From NCBI GenBank assembly GCA_965277445.1, contig CBDICY010000013.1:930001-994000 (forward strand): a stretch of 64,000 nucleotides of DNA, given 5' to 3'. The notes under the pieces were generated by a model. The model was not told the DNA's origin and did not search any database. It saw only the letters and a list, made by a program, of their open reading frames with translations. The stretch's first letter is position 1. Each line of letters starts with the position of its first letter. Source of the DNA: JAFMDF01 sp965277445. GTDB taxonomy: Bacteria > Bacteroidota > Bacteroidia > Chitinophagales > Saprospiraceae. Made by a program: the position numbers and the translations under genes. Below are positions 46,217 through 54,827 of the stretch, piece by piece.

Positions 46217-46927
46217 CTAAAAAGCAGAAATAATCGGCGGTAAAGGCTGAATTAATTGCTGTTCCAACAAAATAGCCATTAAATTGAACCAGCGAGTCGA
46301 ATGATCTATCACCCAACCGTCGCCGCTAATGGCAATTGCTCCATGTTCTGCCACCGCTTTATCTGGATTAAAGACCAATGCTACTTCCCAATCATAATTG
46401 GCTGCTGCAGCTTTTTCCAACAATCGAACTTTTAAGCGCCCACTATTAGAAACAGGTTGATCTAAAAACCAAAAGACTTTGGTCACGCCAAATTCCACTA
46501 ATGTTTGACCGATTAAATCAATAGCTTGCTCCGTCTTTTGTACTCGCTTATAAGAACCATGTACGCCAGCAATATCTCGATAAACCCCATCCATTCCTTT
46601 AAACAGATACGCTCCTGACAAAGCCCCTTCTAGCAAAATCAATAAATTAAAGCCATCTATGACTACGGCTTGGTTTTGTAAATGGGTTATGGAACATGCT
46701 TTGGTTTGTCTTGCTACTACCGCAGACTTAGCAACACTCATACGCCCCAATGCCTTTTGCTGTCGAGCATTTAGTCGATAACGATTGCCGACTAATTGAG
46801 TCGCTGATTTTTCGCCATAGCTTTTGGATAATAGGAAGGATAGGTCGCTGACTGCTTCGTGGAAGATGGGCTGCCATTTTTTGGCGAAGATTTTTGGATC
46901 GTTTGGGTGTTGGCCTCTGTTTTTGAT
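46217..46927 (-). CDS. DUF434 family protein, apparent ATC start
   Basis: The frame open to 46942 encodes about 236 aa beginning KNRGQHPNDPKIFAKKW and including YGEKSATQLVGNRYRLNARQ, the conserved N-terminal half of DUF434 proteins, followed by VVIDGFNLLILLEGALSGAY (DUF434/DUF5616 region). The first standard start is only a TTG at 46750, which would delete this conserved part and leave 177 aa. The natural start position is occupied by ATC (46927-46925). Either the gene uses a rare ATC start or its start codon was lost. Function unknown. Confidence 0.65.
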   Translation of the reverse strand: MKNRGQHPNDPKIFAKKWQPIFHEAVSDLSFLLSKSYGEKSATQLVGNRYRLNARQQKALGRMSVAKSAVVARQTKACSITHLQNQAVVIDGFNLLILLEGALSGAYLFKGMDGVYRDIAGVHGSYKRVQKTEQAIDLIGQTLVEFGVTKVFWFLDQPVSNSGRLKVRLLEKAAAANYDWEVALVFNPDKAVAEHGAIAISGDGWVIDHSTRWFNLMAILLEQQLIQPLPPIISAF

Positions 46928-47044
46928 GGTGGATGGGTTTTAGTTAAAATTTTTCTACAAATTTACGAAAGTTATTTTATCGTTTTGTCGGATGATTGAT
47001 CGACTGTTTATTAGACATACGAACTATGCGAAAATCTAACTTAA

Positions 47045-47349
47045 TCATTTACTCAACCTAAACGGTAAGTATAGCACCTTTTTTTGTAAACGGAGATAAT
47101 TTTTCTCATTCCGCCCCCACTTATAAAAATCATACCCAAATCCCATAATGATATAAACAAAAAATCGTACCCCTTCCAAAAAATAAGTAATGCCTTGACT
47201 AGTGACTGCTTGGAAATTTAAAATAAGATGGCCGCCATCAAACCCAGGATAAAAGTAAGCGCAAATTTGCCAACAAACCAAAGTTGACCATTGTTTCTTT
47301 CCTCCCCCCAAGATGCCATAAATTTTTGATTTTTTTCGATTAAATCCAT
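47045..47349 (-). pseudogene. frameshifted paralogue of the two-TM membrane protein
   Basis: From the ATG at 47349, MDLIEKNQKFMASWGEERNN continues through a first membrane helix and stops at 47218. The second half (LEGVRFFVYIIMGFGYDFYKWGRNEKNYLRL) continues in the minus-one frame to 47045. Together they match the 89-aa protein at 44601-44870 end to end. The frames meet at a TTTTAAAT run, so loss of one T explains the break; programmed frameshifting or a sequencing error are alternatives. Confidence 0.65.
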
Positions 47350-47459
47350 TTTCGTTTTTTGATGATTGAATAGTATAATAGTCGGGGATTTGGAGTGAAT
47401 AATCAAAAAAGTTCGATGAATACAAGGAGGAATTGGGTGAAAGTAGATGGTTTGACCTT

Positions 47460-47521
47460 CGTAGCTTGGAAATTCATTTCCAAGAAAAATATTTTACGTG
47501 GAAATGAATTTCCACACTACG
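47460..47521. repeat. long inverted repeat downstream of sdhB
   Basis: CGTAGCTTGGAAATTCATTT at 47460 and its near-perfect complement ending at 47521 (GGAAATGAATTTCCACACTACG, given here as GGAAATGAATTTCC and ACACTACG) form a stem of about 23 bp with few mismatches. Confidence 0.75.
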
Positions 47522-47535
47522 GTTGCCCCAAATAA

Positions 47536-47571
47536 AAAACGCCTCTTCCCAATAAAGAAAAGAGGCGTTTT
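47536..47571 (-). terminator. terminator of the succinate dehydrogenase operon
   Basis: AAAACGCCTCTT (47536-47547) pairs with AAGAGGCGTTTT (47560-47571). Read on the minus strand, it ends in a T run, about 60 bases after the sdhB stop. Confidence 0.85.
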
Positions 47572-47633
47572 ATAAAAACTACTTTCAGCTCAAAGCCGAA
47601 AAATTATCATTAACAACGAATTCATCATTCCTT

Positions 47634-48401
47634 TTAAGTCGTCTTATTAGACCCTAAAGTAGCCGAAATATATTCTCGATTCATCCGAGCGATATTGTCG
47701 ACAGAAATCTCTTTAGGACATTCAGCTTCACAAGCTGTAACGTTAGAACACATCCCAAAACCTTCTTCATCCATTTGACCAACCATGCCTAAAACTCGTT
47801 GTGCGGCTTCCACTTTACCTTGTGGCAATAAGTTTAAGTGCGACACTTTAGCAGACGTAAACAACATCGCTGAAGCATTCGGACAAGCGGCTACACAAGC
47901 CCCACAACCAATACAAGTTGCTGCATCAAAAGCCTCCCCAGATAAATCCTTTTCGATTGGAATTGCATTGCCATCAATCGCACCACCTGTATTGACAGAG
48001 ATATATCCACCTGCTTGAATGATTCTATCAAAAGCAGAACGGTCAACCACTAAATCCTTAATGACAGGGAAAGCGGCGGCTCTAAATGGCTCAATCGCAA
48101 TCACGTCACCGTCGTTAAATTGACGCATATGTAATTGACAAGTCGTGGTGCCTCTTTGTGGGCCATGTGGTTGTCCATTAATCACCATGCTACAAGCACC
48201 ACAAATCCCTTCTCTACAATCGTGCTCAAATGCAACAGGTGTTTTTCTTTCGGAGATTAATTTTTCGTTTAACACGTCCAACATCTCTAAAAAACTCATG
48301 TGCTCGCTGGCTTGGACTTTATGGGTTTCAAAATTTCCCTTATGTTGACCACTTTTTTGTCTCCACACTTTTAGGGTCAAATTCATATTACCGTGACTCA
48401 T
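47634..48401 (-). CDS. sdhB: succinate dehydrogenase/fumarate reductase iron-sulfur subunit
   Basis: 255 aa. The 2Fe-2S ligands are in CREGICGACSMVINGQ and TTTCQLH; CIGCGACVAACPN and CEAECPKE hold the 4Fe-4S and 3Fe-4S ligands. It passes electrons from the flavoprotein to the quinone site in the membrane subunit. Third gene of a C-A-B operon; it is 286 bases from sdhA, an unusually wide gap filled with AT-rich sequence. Confidence 0.95.
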   Translation of the reverse strand: MSHGNMNLTLKVWRQKSGQHKGNFETHKVQASEHMSFLEMLDVLNEKLISERKTPVAFEHDCREGICGACSMVINGQPHGPQRGTTTCQLHMRQFNDGDVIAIEPFRAAAFPVIKDLVVDRSAFDRIIQAGGYISVNTGGAIDGNAIPIEKDLSGEAFDAATCIGCGACVAACPNASAMLFTSAKVSHLNLLPQGKVEAAQRVLGMVGQMDEEGFGMCSNVTACEAECPKEISVDNIARMNREYISATLGSNKTT

Positions 48402-48603
48402 TTTTTTTAATTTTCAATTTTCAATTTATAATTTATAATTTTCAAAAATACTCATTAAGAGATGGAGCACTTTGCTTATAAATTTTATTGAAAATTACTT
48501 TAGAAAATTCCAACAACACCAATCTTGCACTTCTTTTATTTTAAACCAACCAAATCGTCCATTGTTTATCAAAAAAATGTCAGATTTAATTATTGTGAAC
48601 TGC

Positions 48604-48640
48604 TTCACAACTCAGAGAGTTGTGTTACGGTCTACTGTTG
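48604..48640. repeat. short palindromic word shared with the 53.75-kb region
   Basis: CACAACTCAGAGAGTTGTG forms a small palindrome in the sdhA-sdhB gap, followed by TTACGGTCTACTG. CACAGCTCAGAGAACTATG then TTACAGTAG occurs at 53749, a diverged copy. The rest of the 286-base gap shows nothing else. Confidence 0.5.
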
Positions 48641-48687
48641 CTGAGTTATCGTGCTTCCACTCATAACTCATCACTTATAACTCATAA

Positions 48688-50688
48688 TTATTTATAAGAC
48701 CTCGTCTTCAATTCTACATTATCGAAAGTCAATTCTTCTTTATGTAAAATTGGTTCGCTGTTGACATCGGTCCATTCCCAAGCAGCCGTATAGGTATATT
48801 TATCATCTACCCGCATAGCTTCTCCTTCAGGAGTAGCATATTCTTCTCGGAAGTGACCACCACAACTTTCATTTCTATCTAAGGCATCTACGGCAAATAA
48901 TTCTCCCAGTTCGATAAAGTCAGCAACTCTTGCGGCTTTTTCTAATTCTGGGTTAAATTCATCTTGCTTGCCCGGTACAAATAAGTCGCTGTAGAATTCT
49001 TTTCTGAGGTCTTGAATTAACTTTCTGGCTTTTTTAAGTCCTTCTGCATTTCTTGCCATTCCACAGTATTCCCACATGATTTTTCCTAATCTTCTATGGA
49101 AACTTTCTACAGATTGGTTACCTTGAATATCTAAGAAACCTTGTAATCGCTTATGCACATCTGCTTCTACTGCGGCAAATTCTGGTGCATCAGGAGAAAT
49201 TTTTGGGGTTCTAATTTCTTTCGACAAGAACGTTCCAATAGTATAAGGAATCACAAAATAACCATCTGCTAAACCTTGCATTAAGGCCGAAGCACCTAAA
49301 CGGTTGGCACCGTGGTCACTAAAGTTAGCTTCTCCTAAACAGAATAAACCAGGAATATTTGTTTCTAAATGATAATCTACCCAAATACCGCCCATTGTAT
49401 AGTGAACAGCAGGATAAATTTTCATTGGGAATTTGTAAGGATTTTCACCAGAGATCTTTTCGTACATTTCGAAAAGGTTACCGTATTTTTCCTCTACTAC
49501 CTTAGTTCCTAATTTGGTGACAATATCTTTTCCAGGATTGTGTAATCCCTGAGAGTGTGCGGCTGATTTTCCGTATCTTTCAATCGCTGCGGCGAAATCT
49601 AAAAACACCCCATTTCCAGTTGCTACAATACCATGCCCTTTATCACATTCTACTTTTGCTGCTCTAGAAGCAACATCTCTTGGTACTAAATTACCAAAAG
49701 CAGGGTAACGACGTTCCAAGTAGTAATCTCTATCTTCTTCTGGAATATCTAGTGCAGTCTTTTTACCTTCTCTAATTGCCTTGGCGTCTTCTAATTTCGC
49801 TGGTGTCCAAACCCGTCCGTCATTTCTTAAACTCTCAGACATCAAGGTTAATTTAGATTGGTAATCGCCCGATACTGGAATACAAGTTGGGTGAATCTGC
49901 GTATAACATGGATTCGCAAATAATGCACCTCGCTTTACCGTTCTCCATCCTGCACTTACGTTACTCCCCATTGCATTGGTGGATAAGTAGAAAACGTTTC
50001 CGTAGCCACCTGTTGCCATAACAACACAATGAGCTGCGTGACGCTCTAATTTACCCGTCAATAAGTTTCTTGCAATAATACCTCTTGCTTTTCCGTCGAT
50101 TTTTACCAAATCCAACATCTCATGTCGGTTATACATCGTCACACTACCTTTAGAAATCTGACGAGATAAAGCTTGATAAGCACCAATCAATAATTGCTGA
50201 CCCGTCTGACCTCTTGCGTAGAAAGTACGACTCACTTGCACCCCACCAAAAGAACGGTTGGCTAATAATCCACCATATTCTCTTGCCAACGGCACACCTT
50301 GTGCAACGGCTTGGTCAATAATGGAAACACTCGCTTCTGCCAAACGGTGAACATTTGCTTCTCTGCTTCTATAATCACCTCCTTTAATAGTATCATAAAA
50401 TAAACGCCAAACAGAATCTCCATCATTTTGGTAATTCTTGGCTGCATTAATACCTCCTTGGGCCGCAATAGAGTGTGCCCGTCTTGGGCTATCGTGAAAA
50501 GTAAAACATTTTACATTATACCCTAATTCCCCCATTGTTGCAGCAGCAGACGCACCTGCTAATCCCGTTCCAACCACAATCACTTCTAATCTACGCTTAT
50601 TATTTGGGGCGACTAAAGGCATTGAACCTCGATAATTTGTCCATTTTTCGGCTAGTGGGCCTTCTGGAACATTATTCTTAAGTGCCAT
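48688..50688 (-). CDS. sdhA: succinate dehydrogenase/fumarate reductase flavoprotein subunit
   Basis: 666 aa. The N-terminal VVGTGLAGASAAATMGE binds FAD; HSIAAQGGINAAKNY contains the His that covalently attaches FAD in this family; GGYGNVFYLS, HPTCIPVSGDYQS and FCLGEANFSDHGANRLGASAL are active-site and FAD blocks. It oxidises succinate to fumarate in the TCA cycle (or the reverse). It is 103 bases downstream of sdhC, in the same operon. Confidence 0.95.
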   Translation of the reverse strand: MALKNNVPEGPLAEKWTNYRGSMPLVAPNNKRRLEVIVVGTGLAGASAAATMGELGYNVKCFTFHDSPRRAHSIAAQGGINAAKNYQNDGDSVWRLFYDTIKGGDYRSREANVHRLAEASVSIIDQAVAQGVPLAREYGGLLANRSFGGVQVSRTFYARGQTGQQLLIGAYQALSRQISKGSVTMYNRHEMLDLVKIDGKARGIIARNLLTGKLERHAAHCVVMATGGYGNVFYLSTNAMGSNVSAGWRTVKRGALFANPCYTQIHPTCIPVSGDYQSKLTLMSESLRNDGRVWTPAKLEDAKAIREGKKTALDIPEEDRDYYLERRYPAFGNLVPRDVASRAAKVECDKGHGIVATGNGVFLDFAAAIERYGKSAAHSQGLHNPGKDIVTKLGTKVVEEKYGNLFEMYEKISGENPYKFPMKIYPAVHYTMGGIWVDYHLETNIPGLFCLGEANFSDHGANRLGASALMQGLADGYFVIPYTIGTFLSKEIRTPKISPDAPEFAAVEADVHKRLQGFLDIQGNQSVESFHRRLGKIMWEYCGMARNAEGLKKARKLIQDLRKEFYSDLFVPGKQDEFNPELEKAARVADFIELGELFAVDALDRNESCGGHFREEYATPEGEAMRVDDKYTYTAAWEWTDVNSEPILHKEELTFDNVELKTRSYK

Positions 50689-50715
50689 ATATATTTGAAT
50701 TTAAATTTTAAAGGT

Positions 50716-50787
50716 ATCAGGTGTCGGGTTTTAGGGGGCAGGTCGGCACGTATAGCCTGAAACCTGATACCTAATACCCGATACCCA
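50716..50787. repeat. inverted repeat between sdhC and sdhA
   Basis: GGTATCAGGTGTCGGGTTT and, further on, AAACCTGATACCTAATACC plus CGATACC form an imperfect hairpin in the 103-base gap within the operon. It may moderate relative expression of the two genes. Confidence 0.55.
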
Positions 50788-50791
50788 TTTA

Positions 50792-51484
50792 TCACATGTT
50801 CTTAACAAAAAAGACAATTGGAATTAAGGCAAATCCTAAAGGAATTAAAATAGAATAAGCATTTCCCAAAAACTTAATAAAAGGCGTATATTTTTGGTGA
50901 TTTAAGCCCAATGTTTGAAAAGCTGATTGGAAACCATGCATTAAGTGCATCCCGATAAACAACATGGAAACCACATAAAACAAAACAAATCCAATATTCG
51001 TAAAGGCTGCTTTGACAATAGCATATAAATCATTGGCTTCTACTCCGTCATACATTTGCACAGGCACATCTCCTATTTTCATTTTGAACCAAAACTGTCC
51101 CATGTGGATCACTAAGAAGATAAAAACAATCGTTCCTAAAGCGCCCATTCTTTTGGCAATACCAGCATTGGTACCTGTCGCTCTCGTTGCCTGTACCGCA
51201 TACCCCTGACCGCCCCTTGCTTTTCTATTTTTCGCCCATAGTAACCAACCTTGAGCGGCGTGTAATAATATAAAGGCATATAAACCGTAAGAAGTAAATT
51301 TAATTACTGGATTCGTCGTCATAAACTTAGCATATAAATTAAATGCTTCCCCTCCGTCTGGAATTAATAATTGCAAATTACCAATCAAATGTACTAGTAA
51401 AAAGACAATCAAAAACAAACCCGTCAAACTCATAATGAGCTTCCGACCGATTGATGATGTTAGAAATTTAGTAAACCAATTCAT
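50792..51484 (-). CDS. sdhC: succinate dehydrogenase cytochrome b subunit
   Basis: 230 aa with five membrane helices. SSIGRKLIMSLTGLFLIVFLL at the N-terminus and His in LLVHLIGN, LLHAAQGWLLW and LVIHMGQFW are the probable haem-b ligands of the single large membrane subunit typical of Bacteroidota SdhCAB. It anchors the complex and reduces menaquinone. First gene of the operon; its promoter is expected in the preceding 730-base gap. Confidence 0.92.
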   Translation of the reverse strand: MNWFTKFLTSSIGRKLIMSLTGLFLIVFLLVHLIGNLQLLIPDGGEAFNLYAKFMTTNPVIKFTSYGLYAFILLHAAQGWLLWAKNRKARGGQGYAVQATRATGTNAGIAKRMGALGTIVFIFLVIHMGQFWFKMKIGDVPVQMYDGVEANDLYAIVKAAFTNIGFVLFYVVSMLFIGMHLMHGFQSAFQTLGLNHQKYTPFIKFLGNAYSILIPLGFALIPIVFFVKNM

Positions 51485-52220
51485 GTGCTGATGAATATTA
51501 TGTAGTTGTTAAATATTAATGTAAAGTGGCTATCTAGCTCACACTTTTCCCACAAATGTATTTATTAAAGCGCAAAATCAAAGATTTAGTTGGGATTTCC
51601 CGCTTTTTGATTTCTTATTTAGAATTATTCTATTTACAGGTTTCCTCACGAATTATACTCCCCCACGAATTTTAGGGTAGATGAAATTTTAGATAGACGA
51701 TCTTGATTGCTGGATATGCGGCTTACCTTTAATCCTTCTAAAGGGTTTTCTTATAAAAACTTTCGCAGCTAAAAATCAAGCCAAAGACTTGAAAAATATC
51801 GATTCGAAGATACAATCCATAGCCGTCAGGCTAAGAATATAATCATTGATAATCAGTAATTTACGATGATGTCGATATTTTAAGATTGCATCTTAAAATC
51901 AATATTTCTTACGTTTTCAACGTAATTTGCTTGCAAAAATCCAGATTTTGAATCGTTAGCCTGACGGCTATGGATACAATCTTCGAATATCGGCTTCAGA
52001 GTCTAACTAAAATTCGTTGTCGATGGTCGAAGATTGCATCTTCGACCCAATATCATTCATGTTTTCAACATGATTTTCAGTAAAATCATTTTTATAAGAA
52101 AACCCTATATCCTTCTATCCCTTCCTACTTCAATCCTTGTAAATAGCTTAACTTTGCGCTTTTTATAATATAAATGGTGCATCAGGAATATGTTCACTAT
52201 GTACCTTCAATCCTAAAAAG
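51485..52220. other. long intergenic region holding a structured repeat element
   Basis: About 735 bases between divergent sdhC and a hypothetical gene. It contains CACGAATT words (51644-51671, 17-base period, inverted relatives of AATTCGTGGGG at 20873) and the element at 51742-52106. No gene was found. Confidence 0.6.
51742..52106. mobile_element. 365-bp nested inverted-repeat element (MITE-like)
   Basis: Perfect 18-bp terminal inverted repeats (AGGGTTTTCTTATAAAAA at 51742-51759, complement at 52089-52106) are flanked within one or two bases by the 9-bp direct repeat ATCCTTCTA (51732-51740 and 52109-52117). A second inverted pair, TCCATAGCCGTCAGGCTAA (51816-51834) and its exact complement (51956-51974), lies inside. 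Two 59-base hairpin units (51871-51929 and 52019-52077) share loops GATTGCATC and TTTTCA while their stems differ by matched changes. No protein is encoded, so any movement would depend on a transposase elsewhere. Confidence 0.8.
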
Positions 52221-52727
52221 ATGGCTAGTAACCGTGTCAAAAAAGTAAGTTTTACTACCTTTTTAAAAAAATTCCCACCAGTAGCGTTGCCTGTAACGTT
52301 AGGGAGTGATACCCATATAGAGTTTAGTCGGGCGAACACACCATTAGACCCGTTGGAAATTGAAGATTATATCATCCCTCTAGAGGAAAATGAAGTAGAT
52401 GAATTTACCGAGTTTATCCCTTGTTTTTGTATTCCAGATACCGATGAATTTATTGGAATTATCTATTTCAAAGCGGGCTTGATGGATTATCAATATCGAA
52501 TAGTCACTTATGACAAAGGTGGAGTAGTAGTAGCAAACGAGGTGATTGGCGGACTTTTTTCTAATGGAAAGATGATTGCGCAATCAGTAGCGACCATTGA
52601 TCCGTCTTGGACGATTCATATTGTATCTGGGCAAGGAAAAGCGGATGCGACGACTTATGATCCATTGGAAAGTACGACTAAGGAATTAGAAATGTTTAAG
52701 GATGGGGTTATTGGGTTACTGAAGTAG
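52221..52727 (+). CDS. hypothetical soluble protein
   Basis: 168 aa, no signal peptide or membrane helix. Acidic and compact, with segments such as PLPLEIEDYIIPLEE-like and FIGIIYFKAGLMDYQYRIVTY; I recognise no family. It is followed by an inverted repeat and then, in the same direction, a BASS-type transporter. Confidence 0.6.
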   Translation: MASNRVKKVSFTTFLKKFPPVALPVTLGSDTHIEFSRANTPLDPLEIEDYIIPLEENEVDEFTEFIPCFCIPDTDEFIGIIYFKAGLMDYQYRIVTYDKGGVVVANEVIGGLFSNGKMIAQSVATIDPSWTIHIVSGQGKADATTYDPLESTTKELEMFKDGVIGLLK

Positions 52728-52734
52728 TTTTAAC

Positions 52735-52803
52735 AGTTATCGGTTGTCAGTTTGACGTACTAAACTGATGACAGACAACAGACAACTGACAACCGACAAC
52801 TGA
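52735..52803. repeat. inverted CAGTTGTCGG-type repeat
   Basis: CAGTTATCGGTTGTCAGTTT on the left pairs with ACAACTGACAACCGACAACTG-type sequence on the right (given as ACAACTGACAACC and GACAACTG). It belongs to the same family as the repeat at 37-124, including the ACAGACAACAGACAACTGA word. Confidence 0.75.
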
Positions 52804-52808
52804 AAGAT

Positions 52809-53687
52809 ATGAAAAAAGCCCTATTCATCTTCGCAGCCATTATTCTTGGAAGTATTTTTACTTTTGGTCATGCCTATACCTATTTGATTCGGTACAATCT
52901 GATGGTAATGCTCTTCTTTTCTTTTTTAGGCATTCAAGTGAATTGGCAGTTATTTAATTCAACGCATTTTAAAATATTGGCGGTTAATATTTGCTTACCC
53001 TTATTTTTGTATGTGTTAATCCAACCATTTTTTCCGAATCTTGCCTTGGTCGCTTTTGTCGTCACCATTGTTCCGACGGCGGCAGCAGCACCTGTCATTG
53101 CACAATTATTGCAAACTAGGGTAGGAGAAGTAACCGTTTCGGTGATTCTATCGACGCCAATTATTGCACTACTTCTACCTATATTATTATCTTATTTCTT
53201 GAAAATAGAAGGAGCTATTTCTTTAGAAAATTTAGTTTATCCAGTACTATCACTTGTTTTTATACCTTTAATTATTAGCCAAGGTATCCGAAATGGCTTA
53301 CCAAAACTAAAGCAACAGGTTGAACGGTTTGAGTTTATCAGCTTCCCCTTATTTTTATGCAATATTGTTATCGCTTGTGGCAACGCCTCATACTTTGTAC
53401 AAAGTAATCAAGAAATTATTGGCCAAGAATTGGTGGTCATTTTACTATTGGTAAGTTTTTTATGTGTCTTACAATTTCAAATTGGTGCTTTTATTGGTAG
53501 AAAAAATAGCGTACTTACTTATAGTTTAGCTTTGGGACGAAAAAATACCATGATTGGTCTTTGGATGGCCTTGACTTATTTTAATCCTGTTGTTGCACTA
53601 GGTCCTATTATATACATCATCATGCATAACGTGTATAATTCTTATCAGATTTGGCAGGTGGAAAATAAACGGACTATTATTGGATAA
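52809..53687 (+). CDS. BASS-like (bile acid:sodium symporter family) transporter
   Basis: 292 aa with about nine or ten membrane helices. LFFSFLGIQVNW, PTAAAAPVIAQLL and the repeated inverted arrangement resemble the bile acid:Na+ symporter/ACR3-like superfamily. It probably imports or exports an organic anion; the substrate is unknown. The stop codon TAA lies inside a 24-bp inverted repeat arm. Confidence 0.72.
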   Translation: MKKALFIFAAIILGSIFTFGHAYTYLIRYNLMVMLFFSFLGIQVNWQLFNSTHFKILAVNICLPLFLYVLIQPFFPNLALVAFVVTIVPTAAAAPVIAQLLQTRVGEVTVSVILSTPIIALLLPILLSYFLKIEGAISLENLVYPVLSLVFIPLIISQGIRNGLPKLKQQVERFEFISFPLFLCNIVIACGNASYFVQSNQEIIGQELVVILLLVSFLCVLQFQIGAFIGRKNSVLTYSLALGRKNTMIGLWMALTYFNPVVALGPIIYIIMHNVYNSYQIWQVENKRTIIG

Positions 53688-53808
53688 CTTCCTGTTATCC
53701 AGTAATTTTTGCTACTTTAATGTAAATACTCATTACCTAATTGAAATTCACAGCTCAGAGAACTATGTTACAGTAGATTTAATTTACTGGATAACGGGAA
53801 GTTATCCA
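53682..53808. terminator. inverted repeat overlapping the transporter stop codon
   Basis: GGATAACTTCCTGTTATCCAGTAA (arm 53682-53705, of which the first 20 are GGATAACTTCCTGTTATCCA) matches the complement at 53785-53808 with one mismatch. Each arm is itself a small palindrome (GGATAAC/GTTATCC). It lies between convergent transporter and pfkA genes and likely halts both transcripts. Confidence 0.75.
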
Positions 53809-53816
53809 GTAAAAGG

Positions 53817-54827
53817 TTACCTCGCTAAAATTTCTGCCATTTTCACCATTTCATCATCTAAATCCTTCGTTTTCTTAATGGCATCTTTGAAAGTAGTATA
53901 CCTTACTTTATTATTAACAATTCCAGCCATTACGCCAGACCGACCTGCTAATAAACCTTCTACCGCATAATAACCCATTTGACTTGCCAGCACCCTATCC
54001 GCAGCGTTTGGGGAACCACCTCTTTGCAAGTGACCAATAATAGAAACTTTGGTTTCATAATGTGGACAACGTTCTTTAACGATTCTCGCAATTTCTTGTG
54101 CTCCTCCGTTTTGATTGCCTTCTGCTACAATAACCAAGCTGAATAATTTCTTTCTACGAGCCCCTTTTTGTAAGCTATTGATTAAATCTTCAATCGGCGT
54201 TTCTGTTTCTGGACAGAATATTTTAGCTGCTCCACTACCAATCCCTGCATTCAATGCAATAAAACCTGCATGGCGCCCCATTACTTCTACAAAAAACAGT
54301 CGATTATGAGAATCGGCGGTATCTCTAATTCTATCCATTGCTTCAATAGCCGTATTTACTGCGGTATCAAAACCAATGGTATTATCGGTACCATATAAAT
54401 CATTATCAATCGTACCGGGGACGCCAATAATGGGAATACCATATTCTTTTTGGAAGATACTGGCTCCTGTGAACGTACCATTTCCACCAATGGCTACTAA
54501 TGCATCAATGTCATTAGCAGCGATATTTTCATAAGCTAAGCTACGTCCTTCTGGCGTCATGAATTCCATGCTTCGCGCCGTTTTGAGGATCGTTCCACCA
54601 CGATGGATGATATTACCAACCATCTTAGTTTCTAGCCGTTGAATATCTCCTTTTATCATGCCTTCATAGCCTCTTCGGATGCCATAGATATGTAAATCAT
54701 GATAAGCAGCAGTTCTGACAACTGCTCTAATCGCAGCGTTCATTCCTGGGGCATCTCCTCCTGAGGTGTAAACGGCAATTCGTTTAATATCTGTCTTTTT
54801 TTCGGTAGCTGTTTTTTCGGTAGCCAT
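53817..54827 (-). CDS. pfkA: ATP-dependent 6-phosphofructokinase
   Basis: 336 aa, standard length. AVYTSGGDAPGMNAAIRAVV binds ATP; IPIIGVPGTIDNDLYGTD and EVMGRHAGFIAL are the fructose-6-phosphate and catalytic blocks; GHLQRGGSPNAADRV completes the signature. It phosphorylates fructose-6-phosphate in glycolysis, a cytoplasmic step. An N-terminal extension of about 12 residues (TEKTATEKKTD) precedes the fold. Monocistronic. Confidence 0.95.
   Translation of the reverse strand: MATEKTATEKKTDIKRIAVYTSGGDAPGMNAAIRAVVRTAAYHDLHIYGIRRGYEGMIKGDIQRLETKMVGNIIHRGGTILKTARSMEFMTPEGRSLAYENIAANDIDALVAIGGNGTFTGASIFQKEYGIPIIGVPGTIDNDLYGTDNTIGFDTAVNTAIEAMDRIRDTADSHNRLFFVEVMGRHAGFIALNAGIGSGAAKIFCPETETPIEDLINSLQKGARRKKLFSLVIVAEGNQNGGAQEIARIVKERCPHYETKVSIIGHLQRGGSPNAADRVLASQMGYYAVEGLLAGRSGVMAGIVNNKVRYTTFKDAIKKTKDLDDEMVKMAEILAR

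Noticed and set aside
46217..46750. DUF434 gene taken as the 177-aa version from TTG
   Set aside because: It omits about 59 conserved residues that continue in frame upstream.
48472..48666. A 64-codon frame in the sdhA-sdhB gap
   Set aside because: It lies antisense to the operon in AT-rich DNA containing a dispersed palindrome.
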